Both the position numbers and the translations under genes were made by a program. A DNA stretch of 64,000 nt from Candidatus Aegiribacteria sp. MLS_C. GTDB lineage: Bacteria; Fermentibacterota; Fermentibacteria; Fermentibacterales; JCC-6. Below are positions 33,688 to 41,790 of this stretch, piece after piece (position 1 is the first letter of the stretch; each line of letters starts with the position of its first letter). The stretch is taken from positions 124,001-188,000 of the forward strand of contig LQBI01000001.1 of the NCBI GenBank assembly GCA_002030045.1, given 5' to 3'. The notes under the pieces were generated by a model. That model was given only the letters and a program-made list of their open reading frames with translations, was not told the DNA's origin and ran no database searches.

Positions 33688-34026
33688 ATGAGGGATCCGG
33701 CCTACTGCGGACTCGAATGCGGTTCCTGTCCCGCCTATCTCGCCACGGTCAGCGGGTACGGTCATTCAAGAAAGAGGATCGCAGAGGAATGGTCCAGGAT
33801 CTACGGCAGGAAGATAAGCCCGGAGGAGATCAGCTGCACCGGCTGCAGGAAGAAGGAGGGGTTGCACTTCTCTCACTGCTACGAATGCTCCATAAGGCTC
33901 TGCGCCGTTTCCCGCGGCGTTGAGACCTGTGCCTCCTGCGGCGAGTACCCATGCCTGGACCTGGAGGAGTTCTTCGAGCTGGCCCCGGAAGCCAGGAATA
34001 ACCTCGAAGCCCTCCGAAGGCACTGA
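33688..34026 (+). CDS. DUF3795 cysteine-rich protein
   Basis: A 112-residue protein with the DUF3795 pattern: YCGLECGSCPAY at the N-terminus, then CTGC, CYECSIRLC and CASCGEYPC. The regularly spaced cysteines suggest a zinc or iron-sulfur site. The family is common in anaerobes and of unknown function. The ATG is right after the maf stop. Confidence 0.83.
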   Translation: MRDPAYCGLECGSCPAYLATVSGYGHSRKRIAEEWSRIYGRKISPEEISCTGCRKKEGLHFSHCYECSIRLCAVSRGVETCASCGEYPCLDLEEFFELAPEARNNLEALRRH

Positions 34027-34088
34027 GCTGGTCCCGAAAGGGTCACCGGGAAGAACCTTCTCCTCTTGTCATCGCAGATTACCTCAAG

Positions 34089-34117
34089 TTGACACTTTTT
34101 CTTATATTGCCTATCAA
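34089..34117 (+). promoter_or_regulatory. sigma70-type promoter upstream of tRNA-Ser(GGA)
   Basis: A perfect TTGACA (34089-34094) and TATCAA (34112-34117) are 17 bp apart, with an AT-rich spacer. Transcription would begin about 135 nt before the tRNA, so the leader must be trimmed. Confidence 0.62.
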
Positions 34118-34259
34118 TAAGCCTGCTGGAAATGCCGGCTTCAACGGCGGAGGAAGTGATTCCGGCCGTTGTGGGTGCTGGCGGAAAGATCGGCATTCGT
34201 GCGATGTCTTCATCTGCATGGAGGATATGCCGCTTTCTGTTCTACCTGGGTTCTCATGC

Positions 34260-34352
34260 GGAGAGATGTCCGAGCTGGCCGAAGGAGCACGGTTGGAAAC
34301 CGTGTAGGGCGTGTATACGTTCTCGAGGGTTCGAATCCCTCTCTCTCCGCCA
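34260..34352 (+). tRNA. tRNA-Ser (anticodon GGA)
   Basis: The acceptor stem is GGAGAGA/TCTCTCC. The anticodon stem CACGG/CCGTG holds a TTGGAAA loop with anticodon GGA. A long variable arm and a T-arm GAGGGTTCGAATCCCTC follow. Discriminator G and CCA are encoded. Confidence 0.95.
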
Positions 34353-34452
34353 TCCCCTGCACCCGTTGGAGCGGCTTCGGGGTCCGGCAGGCAGCTGATC
34401 ATCGTAGGAGCCAGCGATGCCAGCGATTTCAGTATCAATTCGGGGAGGAAAT

Positions 34453-36399
34453 ATGTCTGATACTTTCACTGGCGAAACCTACAACACGCTGTGCAAGGAT
34501 GCGGAGGATTACCTGTCGAAGGGATCCCCTGAACAGGCTCGCGAACTCCTGCAGAAAGCCGTCTCCCTGATCGGTACCAGACCTGCGGCGAGAAGTCTCC
34601 TGGCGGATACATGCATGACTATGGAACTCTGGTCCGAGGCCCGGGACCAGCTGGAGATCCTGATAACTCTCGACGAGGGCAATACAGGCAATCATTTCAA
34701 ACTGGCCCAGGTACTCGAAGAGCTTGGTGAGTACCAGCTGGCTGCGGACAACTACCGGGTCGTGCTGGACGGAAAGCCCGACCATCACGGAGCCAAGGTG
34801 GCCCTGAAGAGGATCGCCTCCCGGGACCGTGATTCCGGCATGGGCGTCAACCTTGCGGACGTGTTCAGGTCGCATTCAGAAGAGCCCGAAGAGGGTCCTG
34901 CGGAAGATGAACAGGCCGGGGAGGCCGAGGATCAGGGCTTCAGGGAAGGTATGCAGATCTACCCCGATGTGCCCTCGGACGACATCTTCGCGGAATCGGA
35001 GGATGAGGAGGAAGACGACAGCGTCGACGCCCTGCTGAAGAACATCGGTCTTACGGGAGCCTCGGTTTCCGATAACGATGACGAGGACGTATCGAGGCTT
35101 CTGGAGAACATAGGGGTGTCGACTTCAACTACGCTTGCCTCTGCATTCGCTGAAGCCGGGGAAACCGGACAGGAGGATTCTGACGGGGGAGACGAGTCAA
35201 CCGTTGCCGAGAAGAAGAAGGTGGTCAGCCTCGATGACATCTTCGGCACATCTGCCAGGGAAGAGGAACCGGCGGCAGCGGAGGCCGGTGAGGAAGCGGC
35301 TGTACACGTCCCCGCCGAGGAGGAGGAACCGGTGGCAGCGGAGGCCGGGGAGGAAGCGGTTGTACACGTCCCCGCCGAGGAGGAGGAACCAGCGGCAGCG
35401 GAGGCCGGGGAGGAAGCGGTTGTCCAGGCTCATGCCGGTGGAGTGGCGGAAGAGGAAGAGGTAGAGGAAGAGGTAGAGGAAGAGATTGAGGAATCCGCTC
35501 CTGGCTCAGGCGCAGGAAAGACCCTCGAAGACATGTTCAGCGCATCCGCCGGCGAGCAGGAAGAGGAAGAAACCTCTTCCGTTGAAGCCGGGCCTGCGGA
35601 GCCGGAAGAAGTCGCCGCCGCCGAGCCGGAGATCGAGGAGGCAGCCGCTTCTTCCGTCGAAGAGGTGCTTGCGGAGCCGGAAGAGGCCGCCGCCGAGCCG
35701 GGGATCGAGGAGATAGCCGCTTCTTCCGTCGAAGAGGTGCTTGCGGAGCCGGAAGAGGCCGCCGCCGAGCCGGAGATCGAGGAGGTAGCCGCTTCTTCCG
35801 TCGAAGAGGTGCTTGCGGAGCCGGAAGAGGCCGCCGCCGAGCCGGGGATCGAGGAACCATCCGCCGGGGGATTTCTTCTTCTAAGGAACGATGCCGAGTA
35901 TACCATGGATACCTGGTCACCGGAGTCGGGGCTGCTGACGGTGAACATGGCCTCCGGTACCCTGGACATGGAAGCCTCCAGGCTGACGGTGGTGGAAAAG
36001 ACCCTTGAAATGAAGCTTCTCGATGAAGGGACCTTCAGATTATCGGGACAGGGAACGTTCCTCATCAACTGTGGGAGAGAGGCTCCCCTGAGACTGAACC
36101 TCAGGGATGACATGATAATTCGCAGGGATCTGGTGATACTCCATACCGGGGAGATTACGCTCGAACTGCTGGACGTACCTGGCAACGAGGACTTCTACGT
36201 GGTTAAGAACACGGCTCACGAGAGCGTGGTTCTCAGGGCCGATGATCCTGTCAGGGTCATTCTCCTGGGACAGAACAGGAGGGTTTTCCTGGTCAGGACA
36301 TCCGCCATCGCAGCCGCTGACCCGGACATCGTCTTCAGCGGTTCGAAGGAAGGTTACACAGAGGTGTCCGGTTCCGGCAAGCTCTACCTTATCGAGTGA
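34453..36399 (+). CDS. TPR protein with acidic repeats and C-terminal beta domain
   Basis: A 648-residue cytoplasmic-looking protein. Residues 1-130 contain tetratricopeptide repeats (AEDYLSKGSPEQARELLQKA, LEELGEYQLAADNYRVVL). A very acidic Ala/Glu/Pro region of about 340 residues follows, with tandem repeats at 35261-35440 and 35631-35846. Last comes a 175-residue all-beta domain (GGFLLLRNDAEYTMD ... SGSGKLYLIE) resembling the AIM24 fold. That resemblance is tentative. ATG 34453 has GGGGAGG upstream. It probably assembles complexes; function unknown. Confidence 0.65.
   Translation: MSDTFTGETYNTLCKDAEDYLSKGSPEQARELLQKAVSLIGTRPAARSLLADTCMTMELWSEARDQLEILITLDEGNTGNHFKLAQVLEELGEYQLAADNYRVVLDGKPDHHGAKVALKRIASRDRDSGMGVNLADVFRSHSEEPEEGPAEDEQAGEAEDQGFREGMQIYPDVPSDDIFAESEDEEEDDSVDALLKNIGLTGASVSDNDDEDVSRLLENIGVSTSTTLASAFAEAGETGQEDSDGGDESTVAEKKKVVSLDDIFGTSAREEEPAAAEAGEEAAVHVPAEEEEPVAAEAGEEAVVHVPAEEEEPAAAEAGEEAVVQAHAGGVAEEEEVEEEVEEEIEESAPGSGAGKTLEDMFSASAGEQEEEETSSVEAGPAEPEEVAAAEPEIEEAAASSVEEVLAEPEEAAAEPGIEEIAASSVEEVLAEPEEAAAEPEIEEVAASSVEEVLAEPEEAAAEPGIEEPSAGGFLLLRNDAEYTMDTWSPESGLLTVNMASGTLDMEASRLTVVEKTLEMKLLDEGTFRLSGQGTFLINCGREAPLRLNLRDDMIIRRDLVILHTGEITLELLDVPGNEDFYVVKNTAHESVVLRADDPVRVILLGQNRRVFLVRTSAIAAADPDIVFSGSKEGYTEVSGSGKLYLIE
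35261..35440 (+). repeat. three 60-bp tandem repeats inside the TPR protein gene
   Basis: Three in-phase units encode 20 residues each around EEEEPxAAEAGEEAVVHVPA. Copies differ by only a few bases, so they expanded recently. Confidence 0.85.
35631..35846 (+). repeat. three 72-bp tandem repeats inside the TPR protein gene
   Basis: Three exact-period units starting at 35631, 35703 and 35775, with a partial fourth at 35847. Each encodes 24 residues containing AASSVEEVLAEPEEAAAEP. The near identity of units suggests slippage-prone DNA. Confidence 0.88.
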
Positions 36400-36499
36400 C
36401 CCGGAGGTTCGAACCCGCCGCCGGTACGAGGCGGCACGTACACCGACTCCTCAATTGATGACGGGTTTTCGGTAATCCGCATGATCCGGGAAAACGGGT

Positions 36500-36575
36500 G
36501 GGGATGTAGCTCAGCTGGCAGAGCGCTGCCTTCGCAAGGCAGAGGTCGGCGGTTCGATCCCGCTCATCTCCACCA
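36500..36575 (+). tRNA. tRNA-Ala (anticodon CGC)
   Basis: A standard 76-nt tRNA. The acceptor stem is GGGGATG/CATCTCC with one G-T wobble, and the D-arm is GCTCAGCTGGCAGAGC. The anticodon loop TTCGCAA holds anticodon CGC. The T-loop is GGTTCGATCC, discriminator A, and CCA is encoded. Confidence 0.95.
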
Positions 36576-36621
36576 TCCCGGTCCTTTCTCGACCTGTTCC
36601 TGAACTGGAAGGCGTCCTCCC

Positions 36622-37395
36622 TTGACAGTCCGTGATCTGACCGAATCCGTCTGGCTCAATCAGCCGGGAAGACTGTCCGCCCGGACGGGGTCCTGCGCTG
36701 ACGGGTTCAGGGGCACGGGTGTGATGGCCGGTGCAGTCGCAGTGGCGGAGGGTCCCCACGGCATGATGGACCTTGTAATGAAGGCCGTTTCCACTGTCAG
36801 GGATACATTCGCCGAGGGCGTCGCCTATGGAGCGGACACACTGCTTGCGGACATCATGGACGAACTGCTGGAGGAACTCCCGGAGGAGATATCTGTGGCT
36901 GCTGCCGCCTTCCTGGGAAGGGGGACCTGGGTGTACACGCGGGGTGGCTGCAGGGCGTTCGTGGCTGGACTGAGATCGGAAGAAGCAACAGGCGAGGTCA
37001 CTCCGGTGGGCGAAGACAGTCTGGAGGAAGTCGAGCTTTCTCATGGACAGTGCCTGCTGCTGGTGAGCCGGGGACTTGTCGGGCTGGCCGGCTCACCCCA
37101 GGCCCTCGCCGGTCTATCGAAGTGCCGCAGACCGCTTGAACAGTGTCTCGTCGGAATAGTTGCCGGGACCAGGATCAGGTTCGACAGGATCGGGGGCAGC
37201 GCTGCTGCGGTCAGGTACTGCAGAAGAGCGCGACGTATTCCAGAGTTCCGTTACTACCGGGCTGTCCTGGCTTTAGCGGCTGCCGCAGCCGCCGGGCTTC
37301 TCACCCTCCCTCTCTGCGGACGTGGGGACGGACCTGCTGGAGGTGATCCCGAAGAAACGTCCGATACGTCGGAAACAGTGATGCCTCTCGATTGA
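36622..37395 (+). CDS. degenerate PP2C-like protein with C-terminal membrane anchor
   Basis: A 257-residue protein whose order of segments follows PP2C phosphatases. An AGAVAVAEGPHG start is followed by a helical pair. TRGGCRAFVAG stands where active enzymes have GDSRAYL, and LSHGQCLLLVSRGLVGLA where they have a GD..LLCSDGL segment. The metal-binding aspartates are replaced by Gly or Arg, so it is probably catalytically dead. A hydrophobic helix near residues 213-232 is followed by an acidic tail. TTG 36622 is the likely start. The fold assignment is pattern-based and uncertain. Confidence 0.5.
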   Translation: MTVRDLTESVWLNQPGRLSARTGSCADGFRGTGVMAGAVAVAEGPHGMMDLVMKAVSTVRDTFAEGVAYGADTLLADIMDELLEELPEEISVAAAAFLGRGTWVYTRGGCRAFVAGLRSEEATGEVTPVGEDSLEEVELSHGQCLLLVSRGLVGLAGSPQALAGLSKCRRPLEQCLVGIVAGTRIRFDRIGGSAAAVRYCRRARRIPEFRYYRAVLALAAAAAAGLLTLPLCGRGDGPAGGDPEETSDTSETVMPLD

Positions 37396-37417
37396 AGGGC
37401 GTTCCGCCCTCTTTCTT
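37396..37417 (+). terminator. intrinsic terminator after the PP2C-like gene
   Basis: AGGGCG-TTC-CGCCCT stem-loop followed by CTTTCTT, directly after the stop codon. Confidence 0.7.
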
Positions 37418-37435
37418 CGATAAGGGGTACACATG

Positions 37436-37441
37436 TATATT
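37436..37441 (+). promoter_or_regulatory. -10 element of the SRP RNA promoter
   Basis: TATATT preceded by TG, placed 7 bp before the predicted SRP RNA 5' end. The -35 region (TTCTTC about 17 bp upstream) is poor, so the extended -10 may matter. Confidence 0.42.
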
Positions 37442-37445
37442 CAGG

Positions 37446-37720
37446 CCGCCGGCCATGCTAGGCGGGGAGCTAGCGGTGCCCTTCACCCGCAATCCGCTGC
37501 AGCGGGGCCGAATGATCTGTGCGGCAGAGCGCAGCGGGAATGGACCCGTGCAAGTGGTGACGATGGTCAGGACCTGAGCGGCGTCAGCCCGTGAACCCCG
37601 TCAGGACCGGAAGGTAGCAGCGGTAAGCGGTGTCTGCCGGGCGACTCGGGACAACCTGACCTGAGCCGGCTGCACGATACATCCCGTGAGGCCTGTCCAG
37701 CAGGTATGCATGGCCGGCGC
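37446..37720 (+). ncRNA. signal recognition particle RNA, long form with Alu domain
   Basis: The SRP RNA scaffold for Ffh and co-translational targeting. The universal tip GTCAGGACCGGAAGGTAGCA (37600-37619) is present, with its flanking helix (GGTCAGG at 37565 pairs with CCTGACC at 37655). About 100 nt upstream the sequence GCGGGGAGCTAGCGGTGCCC and AATCCGC ... GGGGCCGAAT match the Alu domain known from Bacillus scRNA. The ends pair perfectly: GCCGGCCATGC (37448-37458) with GCATGGCCGGC (37708-37718). The total length, about 275 nt, is that of the long bacterial form, not the short 4.5S type. Confidence 0.93.
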
Positions 37721-37742
37721 ACCGAAAGGGATGGAGGATCCT

Positions 37743-39236
37743 TTGAGCTATCTTGTATTCGCCAGGAAATGGCGCCCCCAGTCATTCGACGAGGTCCTTT
37801 CGCAGGAGCATGTGACGGTAACTCTGAAGAATGCCATAGATACAGGCAGGATAGGCCATGCCTATCTCATGACCGGGCCCAGGGGAGTAGGCAAGACAAC
37901 CACGGCCAGGATCTTCGCTAAGGCACTCAACTGCGAGAAGGGGCCTTCGTCGGTCCCGTGCCAGGTATGCGATTCATGCAGGAGCATCACCTCAGGGAAC
38001 CACATGGACGTCCGGGAGATCGACGGTGCCAGCAACAGGGGGATCGACCAGATAAGGGAACTGAGGGAGCAGGCCCGCTACGCCGCAGCTACCGGAAGGT
38101 ACAAGATATACATCATCGACGAGGTCCACATGCTGACCAATGAGGCGTTCAACGCCCTGCTCAAGATACTCGAGGAACCTCCCGAATCAGTGATATTCAT
38201 CTTCGCAACGACTCAGCCCAGGAAGGTCCCGGATACCATTCTGAGCAGGTGCCAGAGGTTCGATTTCAGGCGGATCCCGGTTTCGGACATGTCCGAATAC
38301 CTCCGCAGCGAAGCTTCGGGCGAGGGCATAACGCTGGACGACTCGGCCCTGGGCCTCATCTGCAGGGCCAGCGGAGGCAGCATGCGCGACGCTCTTTCCC
38401 TGATGGACCAGCTGGTGAACTTTTCCGGTAACGACATACACGGCGAGGACGTGGCCCGTCTGCTCGGGCTGGTCAGGACAGACATCCTCGCCGACGTTAC
38501 TGCCGGTATCCTCCGGGGCGATGCGTCCGGAGCTGTGGACCGGATATCCGTCTCCCTCTCGGAAGGCTACAGCGTGGACGAACTGATGGACGCGCTCCTC
38601 GCCTTCCTGAGGAACCTGCTGCTCGTGGCCGCCGGGGCCTCGGAGAGCCTCAGGGAAGTGCCGGAATCGGAGCTTGTACTCCTTAGGGAACTTGCAGAGG
38701 GAGTTCCCGACATTGCCGTTCTCAACATTCTCAGAATAATGACCGGTGCATCCATAGAGGTAAGGAGGAGCAATCTTCCGAGGGTCACGCTGGAGACCGC
38801 TGTGATGACCGCTTCCAACCTGACCAGGGCATTCTCCCTCAACACCCTTCCCGGTGTAACCGCCAGGCTCTCGGCCGTAAGAGCTGCGGCAGTTGATCCA
38901 GGGAAGGTTCCCGGCGGTACACCGGGAGTCGAGGGAGCACCTTCCTCCGGGGCTCCGGACCTCGGCCAGGACGATAGCGATGACGAAGGTGAAATGGAAG
39001 AGGGCGAAGTCGATCAGGGCGTCTTCCAGGACTATGGAGATCCTGCCGAAGAACAGGTCCCGGCCGGGTCAGCATACGGGGCTGAGGAGGGTGATTCCGG
39101 GAATGGTGTCAGGGAGCCGGAGGAGGAGGAAGCTGCCGGGCCTTCGGAAGACGAGCCCCCCGAGGATGATGGTCCTGACCGTAAGAAGGAGCAGGAGACC
39201 TCCCAGCAGATACTGGGACTCTTCGACGCCGTCTAG
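37743..39236 (+). CDS. dnaX: DNA polymerase III subunit gamma/tau
   Basis: Clamp-loader ATPase of the replicative polymerase. The start chosen, TTG 37743 with GGAGG five bases upstream, gives the family N-terminus SYLVFARKWRPQSFDEV and avoids overlapping the SRP RNA. It has Walker A GPRGVGKTT (about 45-53), a four-cysteine zinc module ending CQVCDSC, Walker B IIDEVHML and sensor 1 FATT. Domain III follows. The C-terminal 120 residues are acidic and low-complexity, with no tau-like polymerase-binding domain evident. Confidence 0.96.
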   Translation: MSYLVFARKWRPQSFDEVLSQEHVTVTLKNAIDTGRIGHAYLMTGPRGVGKTTTARIFAKALNCEKGPSSVPCQVCDSCRSITSGNHMDVREIDGASNRGIDQIRELREQARYAAATGRYKIYIIDEVHMLTNEAFNALLKILEEPPESVIFIFATTQPRKVPDTILSRCQRFDFRRIPVSDMSEYLRSEASGEGITLDDSALGLICRASGGSMRDALSLMDQLVNFSGNDIHGEDVARLLGLVRTDILADVTAGILRGDASGAVDRISVSLSEGYSVDELMDALLAFLRNLLLVAAGASESLREVPESELVLLRELAEGVPDIAVLNILRIMTGASIEVRRSNLPRVTLETAVMTASNLTRAFSLNTLPGVTARLSAVRAAAVDPGKVPGGTPGVEGAPSSGAPDLGQDDSDDEGEMEEGEVDQGVFQDYGDPAEEQVPAGSAYGAEEGDSGNGVREPEEEEAAGPSEDEPPEDDGPDRKKEQETSQQILGLFDAV

Positions 39237-39334
39237 TCCCATCATGAAGGAGCGGCCGGTTCCATGTCCGGCGCAATGGCGGTTACTCACGGGCCGGATC
39301 GGGACCGATTCAGGGAAAGGACACGAGAGGATCC

Positions 39335-39649
39335 ATGAACCAGAAGCAACTGATGAAGATGATGGCCCAGGCGCAGAAGATGCAGGACGGAGTGATGAGG
39401 GTCCAGGATGACCTGGCTGAGGAGCGGGTGGAAGGAACGTCCGCAGATGGACTGGTCAGGGCCGTGGTGACGGGTCAGGGGGAACTGGTGGAGATCTCAC
39501 TGTCGCCGGAGGTGGTGGATCCGGAGGACGTGGAGATCCTGGAGGACCTGATCCTGGTAGCCGTGAGGAACGCAGTTGAGGAAAGCCGTAAACTGTCACG
39601 TCAGCGCATGGAGGGGCTGGGGCTTCCGGGCCTGGGAGGGCTGATGTGA
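39335..39649 (+). CDS. ybaB: nucleoid-associated protein YbaB/EbfC
   Basis: A 104-residue DNA-binding protein of the YbaB/EbfC family. It has a Met/Gln-rich first helix (QLMKMMAQAQKMQ), the central beta segment VRAVVTGQGELVEISLSPEVV and a Leu/Gly tail. Its place between dnaX and recR is the conserved arrangement. The end overlaps recR by 4 bp. Confidence 0.93.
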   Translation: MNQKQLMKMMAQAQKMQDGVMRVQDDLAEERVEGTSADGLVRAVVTGQGELVEISLSPEVVDPEDVEILEDLILVAVRNAVEESRKLSRQRMEGLGLPGLGGLM

Positions 39650-40233
39650 GTTCGGACCTTTTCGACAGGCTGGTGGAACAGCTGCAGCGCCTTCCCGGAA
39701 TAGGGAGGAAGACGGCAATGAGGCTCGCATTCAGCATCGTTGACGACAGGGACATGGCGCGGGATTTCTCGGAGGTCCTGGAACTCGTGTGGAGGAACCT
39801 GGGGGAGTGCTCCATATGCAGGAACATCACTGAGAAGGAAATCTGTGAAGTCTGCTCCTCGCCGTCGCGGAACGACTCGATCTGCGTCGTACACAATCCC
39901 GCCGACATGAGGGCCATCGAGGATGCTGCACTCTACAGGGGGAAGTACTTCGTTCTCCATGGATTCCTCGCCCCGCTGGACGGAATGGGACCGGAGGAGC
40001 TGGGAATAGATAAGCTGCGAAGCATGATAGAGAGGTTCGGCACTGACGAGGTCATACTGGCCCTTGATTCCACCGCCGACGGAGAGGCCACCTCGTCATA
40101 CCTCGCCCGGACCCTGTCGGACACCGGCGTAGAGGTAACCAGACTGGCAAGGGGACTGCCGCCGGGAGCCTCCGTGGAGTTCGCCGATTCTCTGACCCTC
40201 AGCCAGGCCTTCCAGGGAAGACAGAGAGTCTGA
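39646..40233 (+). CDS. recR: recombination protein RecR
   Basis: Works with RecO and RecF in gap repair. It has the N-terminal helix-hairpin-helix (LQRLPGIGRKTAMRLAF), the four-cysteine zinc finger (CSICRNITEKEICEVC) and a Toprim domain (ICVVHNPADMRAIE ... LALDSTADGEATSSYL). The length of 195 is typical. GTG start overlapping ybaB. Confidence 0.95.
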   Translation: MSSDLFDRLVEQLQRLPGIGRKTAMRLAFSIVDDRDMARDFSEVLELVWRNLGECSICRNITEKEICEVCSSPSRNDSICVVHNPADMRAIEDAALYRGKYFVLHGFLAPLDGMGPEELGIDKLRSMIERFGTDEVILALDSTADGEATSSYLARTLSDTGVEVTRLARGLPPGASVEFADSLTLSQAFQGRQRV

Positions 40234-40236
40234 GAG

Positions 40237-40848
40237 TTGCAGCTGAACTGGCCCAACAGGCTCTCCATACTGAGGATACTCCTCAGTCCCCTGTTCATGC
40301 TGCTTCTCATCGACAACAGACAGGGCTCCAGGATCGCAGCCCTGACGGTCTTCTTCATCGCCTCGGTAACCGACCTGTACGACGGATATCTCGCCAGGAG
40401 GTACGGATGGGTCACCAACCTCGGCAAGTTCCTTGACCCTCTGGCGGACAAGCTTCTCATAGCACTGGCCCTGATAGGTCTGAACCAGATCGACCTGGTC
40501 CCGGGCTGGGCCCTTTATCTGATAATCGGACGGGAACTGCTGGTCACCGGGCTCCGGTCCATAGCAGCCTACGCAGGCGTGCTCATCCTTCCGTCAATGA
40601 TGGGGAAGTACAAGACCTCGATCCAGATGCTCTCCATGTGCCTGTACCTGCTCTATTCGGTGCTGCATTACGACAGCACGGGGCGGATAGCCTTCCTCTA
40701 CTACCATGGCATGGAAATCTTCGGCGGCGAGCACATGCTGCTCCTCGCAGCCGACCTGACACTGCTGGCGGCTGTCCTGATGGCAGTGATATCCGGCGTG
40801 GACTACTTCTGGCGCAACAGGTCCATACTCAGAAGGCTGGTGCTGTGA
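40237..40848 (+). CDS. pgsA: CDP-diacylglycerol-glycerol-3-phosphate phosphatidyltransferase
   Basis: A membrane enzyme that makes phosphatidylglycerophosphate. The CDP-alcohol phosphotransferase signature DLYDGYLARRYG ... GKFLDPLADK is intact, and the N-terminal NWPNRLSILRILLSP matches PgsA. TTG 40237 is 3 bp after recR. The next gene, pgpA, encodes the following enzyme and overlaps its stop. Confidence 0.94.
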   Translation: MQLNWPNRLSILRILLSPLFMLLLIDNRQGSRIAALTVFFIASVTDLYDGYLARRYGWVTNLGKFLDPLADKLLIALALIGLNQIDLVPGWALYLIIGRELLVTGLRSIAAYAGVLILPSMMGKYKTSIQMLSMCLYLLYSVLHYDSTGRIAFLYYHGMEIFGGEHMLLLAADLTLLAAVLMAVISGVDYFWRNRSILRRLVL

Positions 40849-41312
40849 GAAGGCTCCTCTCCATTACCGGTCAGGCGGTGGCCACCGTCCTAGGCGCGGG
40901 TTTCTCGCCGGTAGCCCCCGGCACTGCGGGAAGTCTGGTCTCGGCCGCGGTATTCTGGTTCACGGGACCGGGGAGTACTGCGGCGCGTTTTCTTCTGGTC
41001 CCGGTTGTCATCATCGGGTACTGGGGATGCACTGTTGGCCGAAGGGAGTGGGGGACGGACCCTTCGCGGGTGGTTGCGGACGAGTTCGCCGGCTGCTGGC
41101 TGGCGTGTCTCGCGGTCCCGGCCCGGTGGGGCATACCCGGTGTGGCGGCGGCATTCGCTCTATTCAGGCTCTTCGACATACTCAAGCCATGGCCGGTATC
41201 CTTCTTCGACAGACAGGACACTCCCCTGGGAATTCTGATGGACGATCTGGCGGCGGGCTTGCTCGCAGTGCTCATCATCGTTGCGGCGAACGCGGTACAT
41301 GGGCTCCTCTGA
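40845..41312 (+). CDS. pgpA: phosphatidylglycerophosphatase A
   Basis: Dephosphorylates phosphatidylglycerophosphate to phosphatidylglycerol. The motifs GFSPVAPGTAGSLV, DPSRVVADEFAGCWLA, RLFDILKPWP and a final MDDLAAG are family hallmarks, with four membrane segments. GTG 40845 overlaps the pgsA stop (GTGA); a longer open frame upstream lies inside pgsA and is not used. Confidence 0.93.
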   Translation: MRRLLSITGQAVATVLGAGFSPVAPGTAGSLVSAAVFWFTGPGSTAARFLLVPVVIIGYWGCTVGRREWGTDPSRVVADEFAGCWLACLAVPARWGIPGVAAAFALFRLFDILKPWPVSFFDRQDTPLGILMDDLAAGLLAVLIIVAANAVHGLL

Positions 41313-41790
41313 AGGACCATCCGCTCTGGCTGGAAGGCTCCTTGCCGATTCCGGGCTCACCCTGGCCGTGGCCGAGTCCTGTACCGGCGGAATGCTGGGC
41401 ATGACCCTCACTGCGGAGCCGGGAGCATCACAGTGGTTCATCGGTGGTGTAATAGCCTACTCCGACAGTATCAAGACCCTGCTCCTGGGAGTGGACCCGG
41501 GGACGATAGCGGATTCCGGAGCGGTCAGCAGGGAGACAGTGATGCAGATGGCATCGGGGGTCAGGTCCCTGACGGGAGCCGACATTTCCATTGCGGTAAC
41601 CGGTATCGCCGGTCCGGCCGGCGGAACTCCTGACAAGCCTGCAGGTACGGTCTGGATGGCAATCTGCCACGATGCGGGCTGCCGCGCCTGGCGAGGTTTC
41701 TTCTCAGGCGGCAGGGACATGGTCAGAAGAGGCGCCACCGACTCCCTGCTGGAAAACCTCGTGGAATTCCTTTCGAAGGAGCTTTCATGA
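41299..41790 (+). CDS. pncC: CinA C-terminal domain protein (nicotinamide-nucleotide amidase)
   Basis: A stand-alone CinA C-terminal/PncC domain of 163 residues, which deamidates nicotinamide mononucleotide. Family motifs AESCTGGMLG, WFIGGVIAYSDSIKTLLLGV, SGAVSRETV and AVTGIAGPAGGTPDKPAG are all present. The N-terminal MoaB-like domain of full CinA is absent. ATG 41299 lies inside the end of pgpA. The cinA-thpR-recA order is common. Confidence 0.93.
   Translation: MGSSEGPSALAGRLLADSGLTLAVAESCTGGMLGMTLTAEPGASQWFIGGVIAYSDSIKTLLLGVDPGTIADSGAVSRETVMQMASGVRSLTGADISIAVTGIAGPAGGTPDKPAGTVWMAICHDAGCRAWRGFFSGGRDMVRRGATDSLLENLVEFLSKELS

Noticed and set aside
35261-35846. Regular repeats that could suggest a CRISPR-like array
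   Set aside because: The units are contiguous, in frame and lack unique spacers; they encode protein repeats.
35430-36185. A 251-codon Ser/Ala-rich minus-strand frame
   Set aside because: It is the complement of the Glu/Ala repeat region of the TPR protein gene, which produces Ser-rich antisense frames mechanically.
36400-36430. T-arm-like sequence GGTTCGAACCC just upstream of tRNA-Ala
   Set aside because: No acceptor, D-arm or anticodon stem can be built around it. GTTCGAAC is a chance palindrome or at most a worn tRNA remnant.
37565-37661. Short 4.5S-type SRP RNA as the full gene
   Set aside because: The upstream Alu-domain sequences and the 11-bp pairing of the outer ends show that the RNA extends to about 37446-37720.
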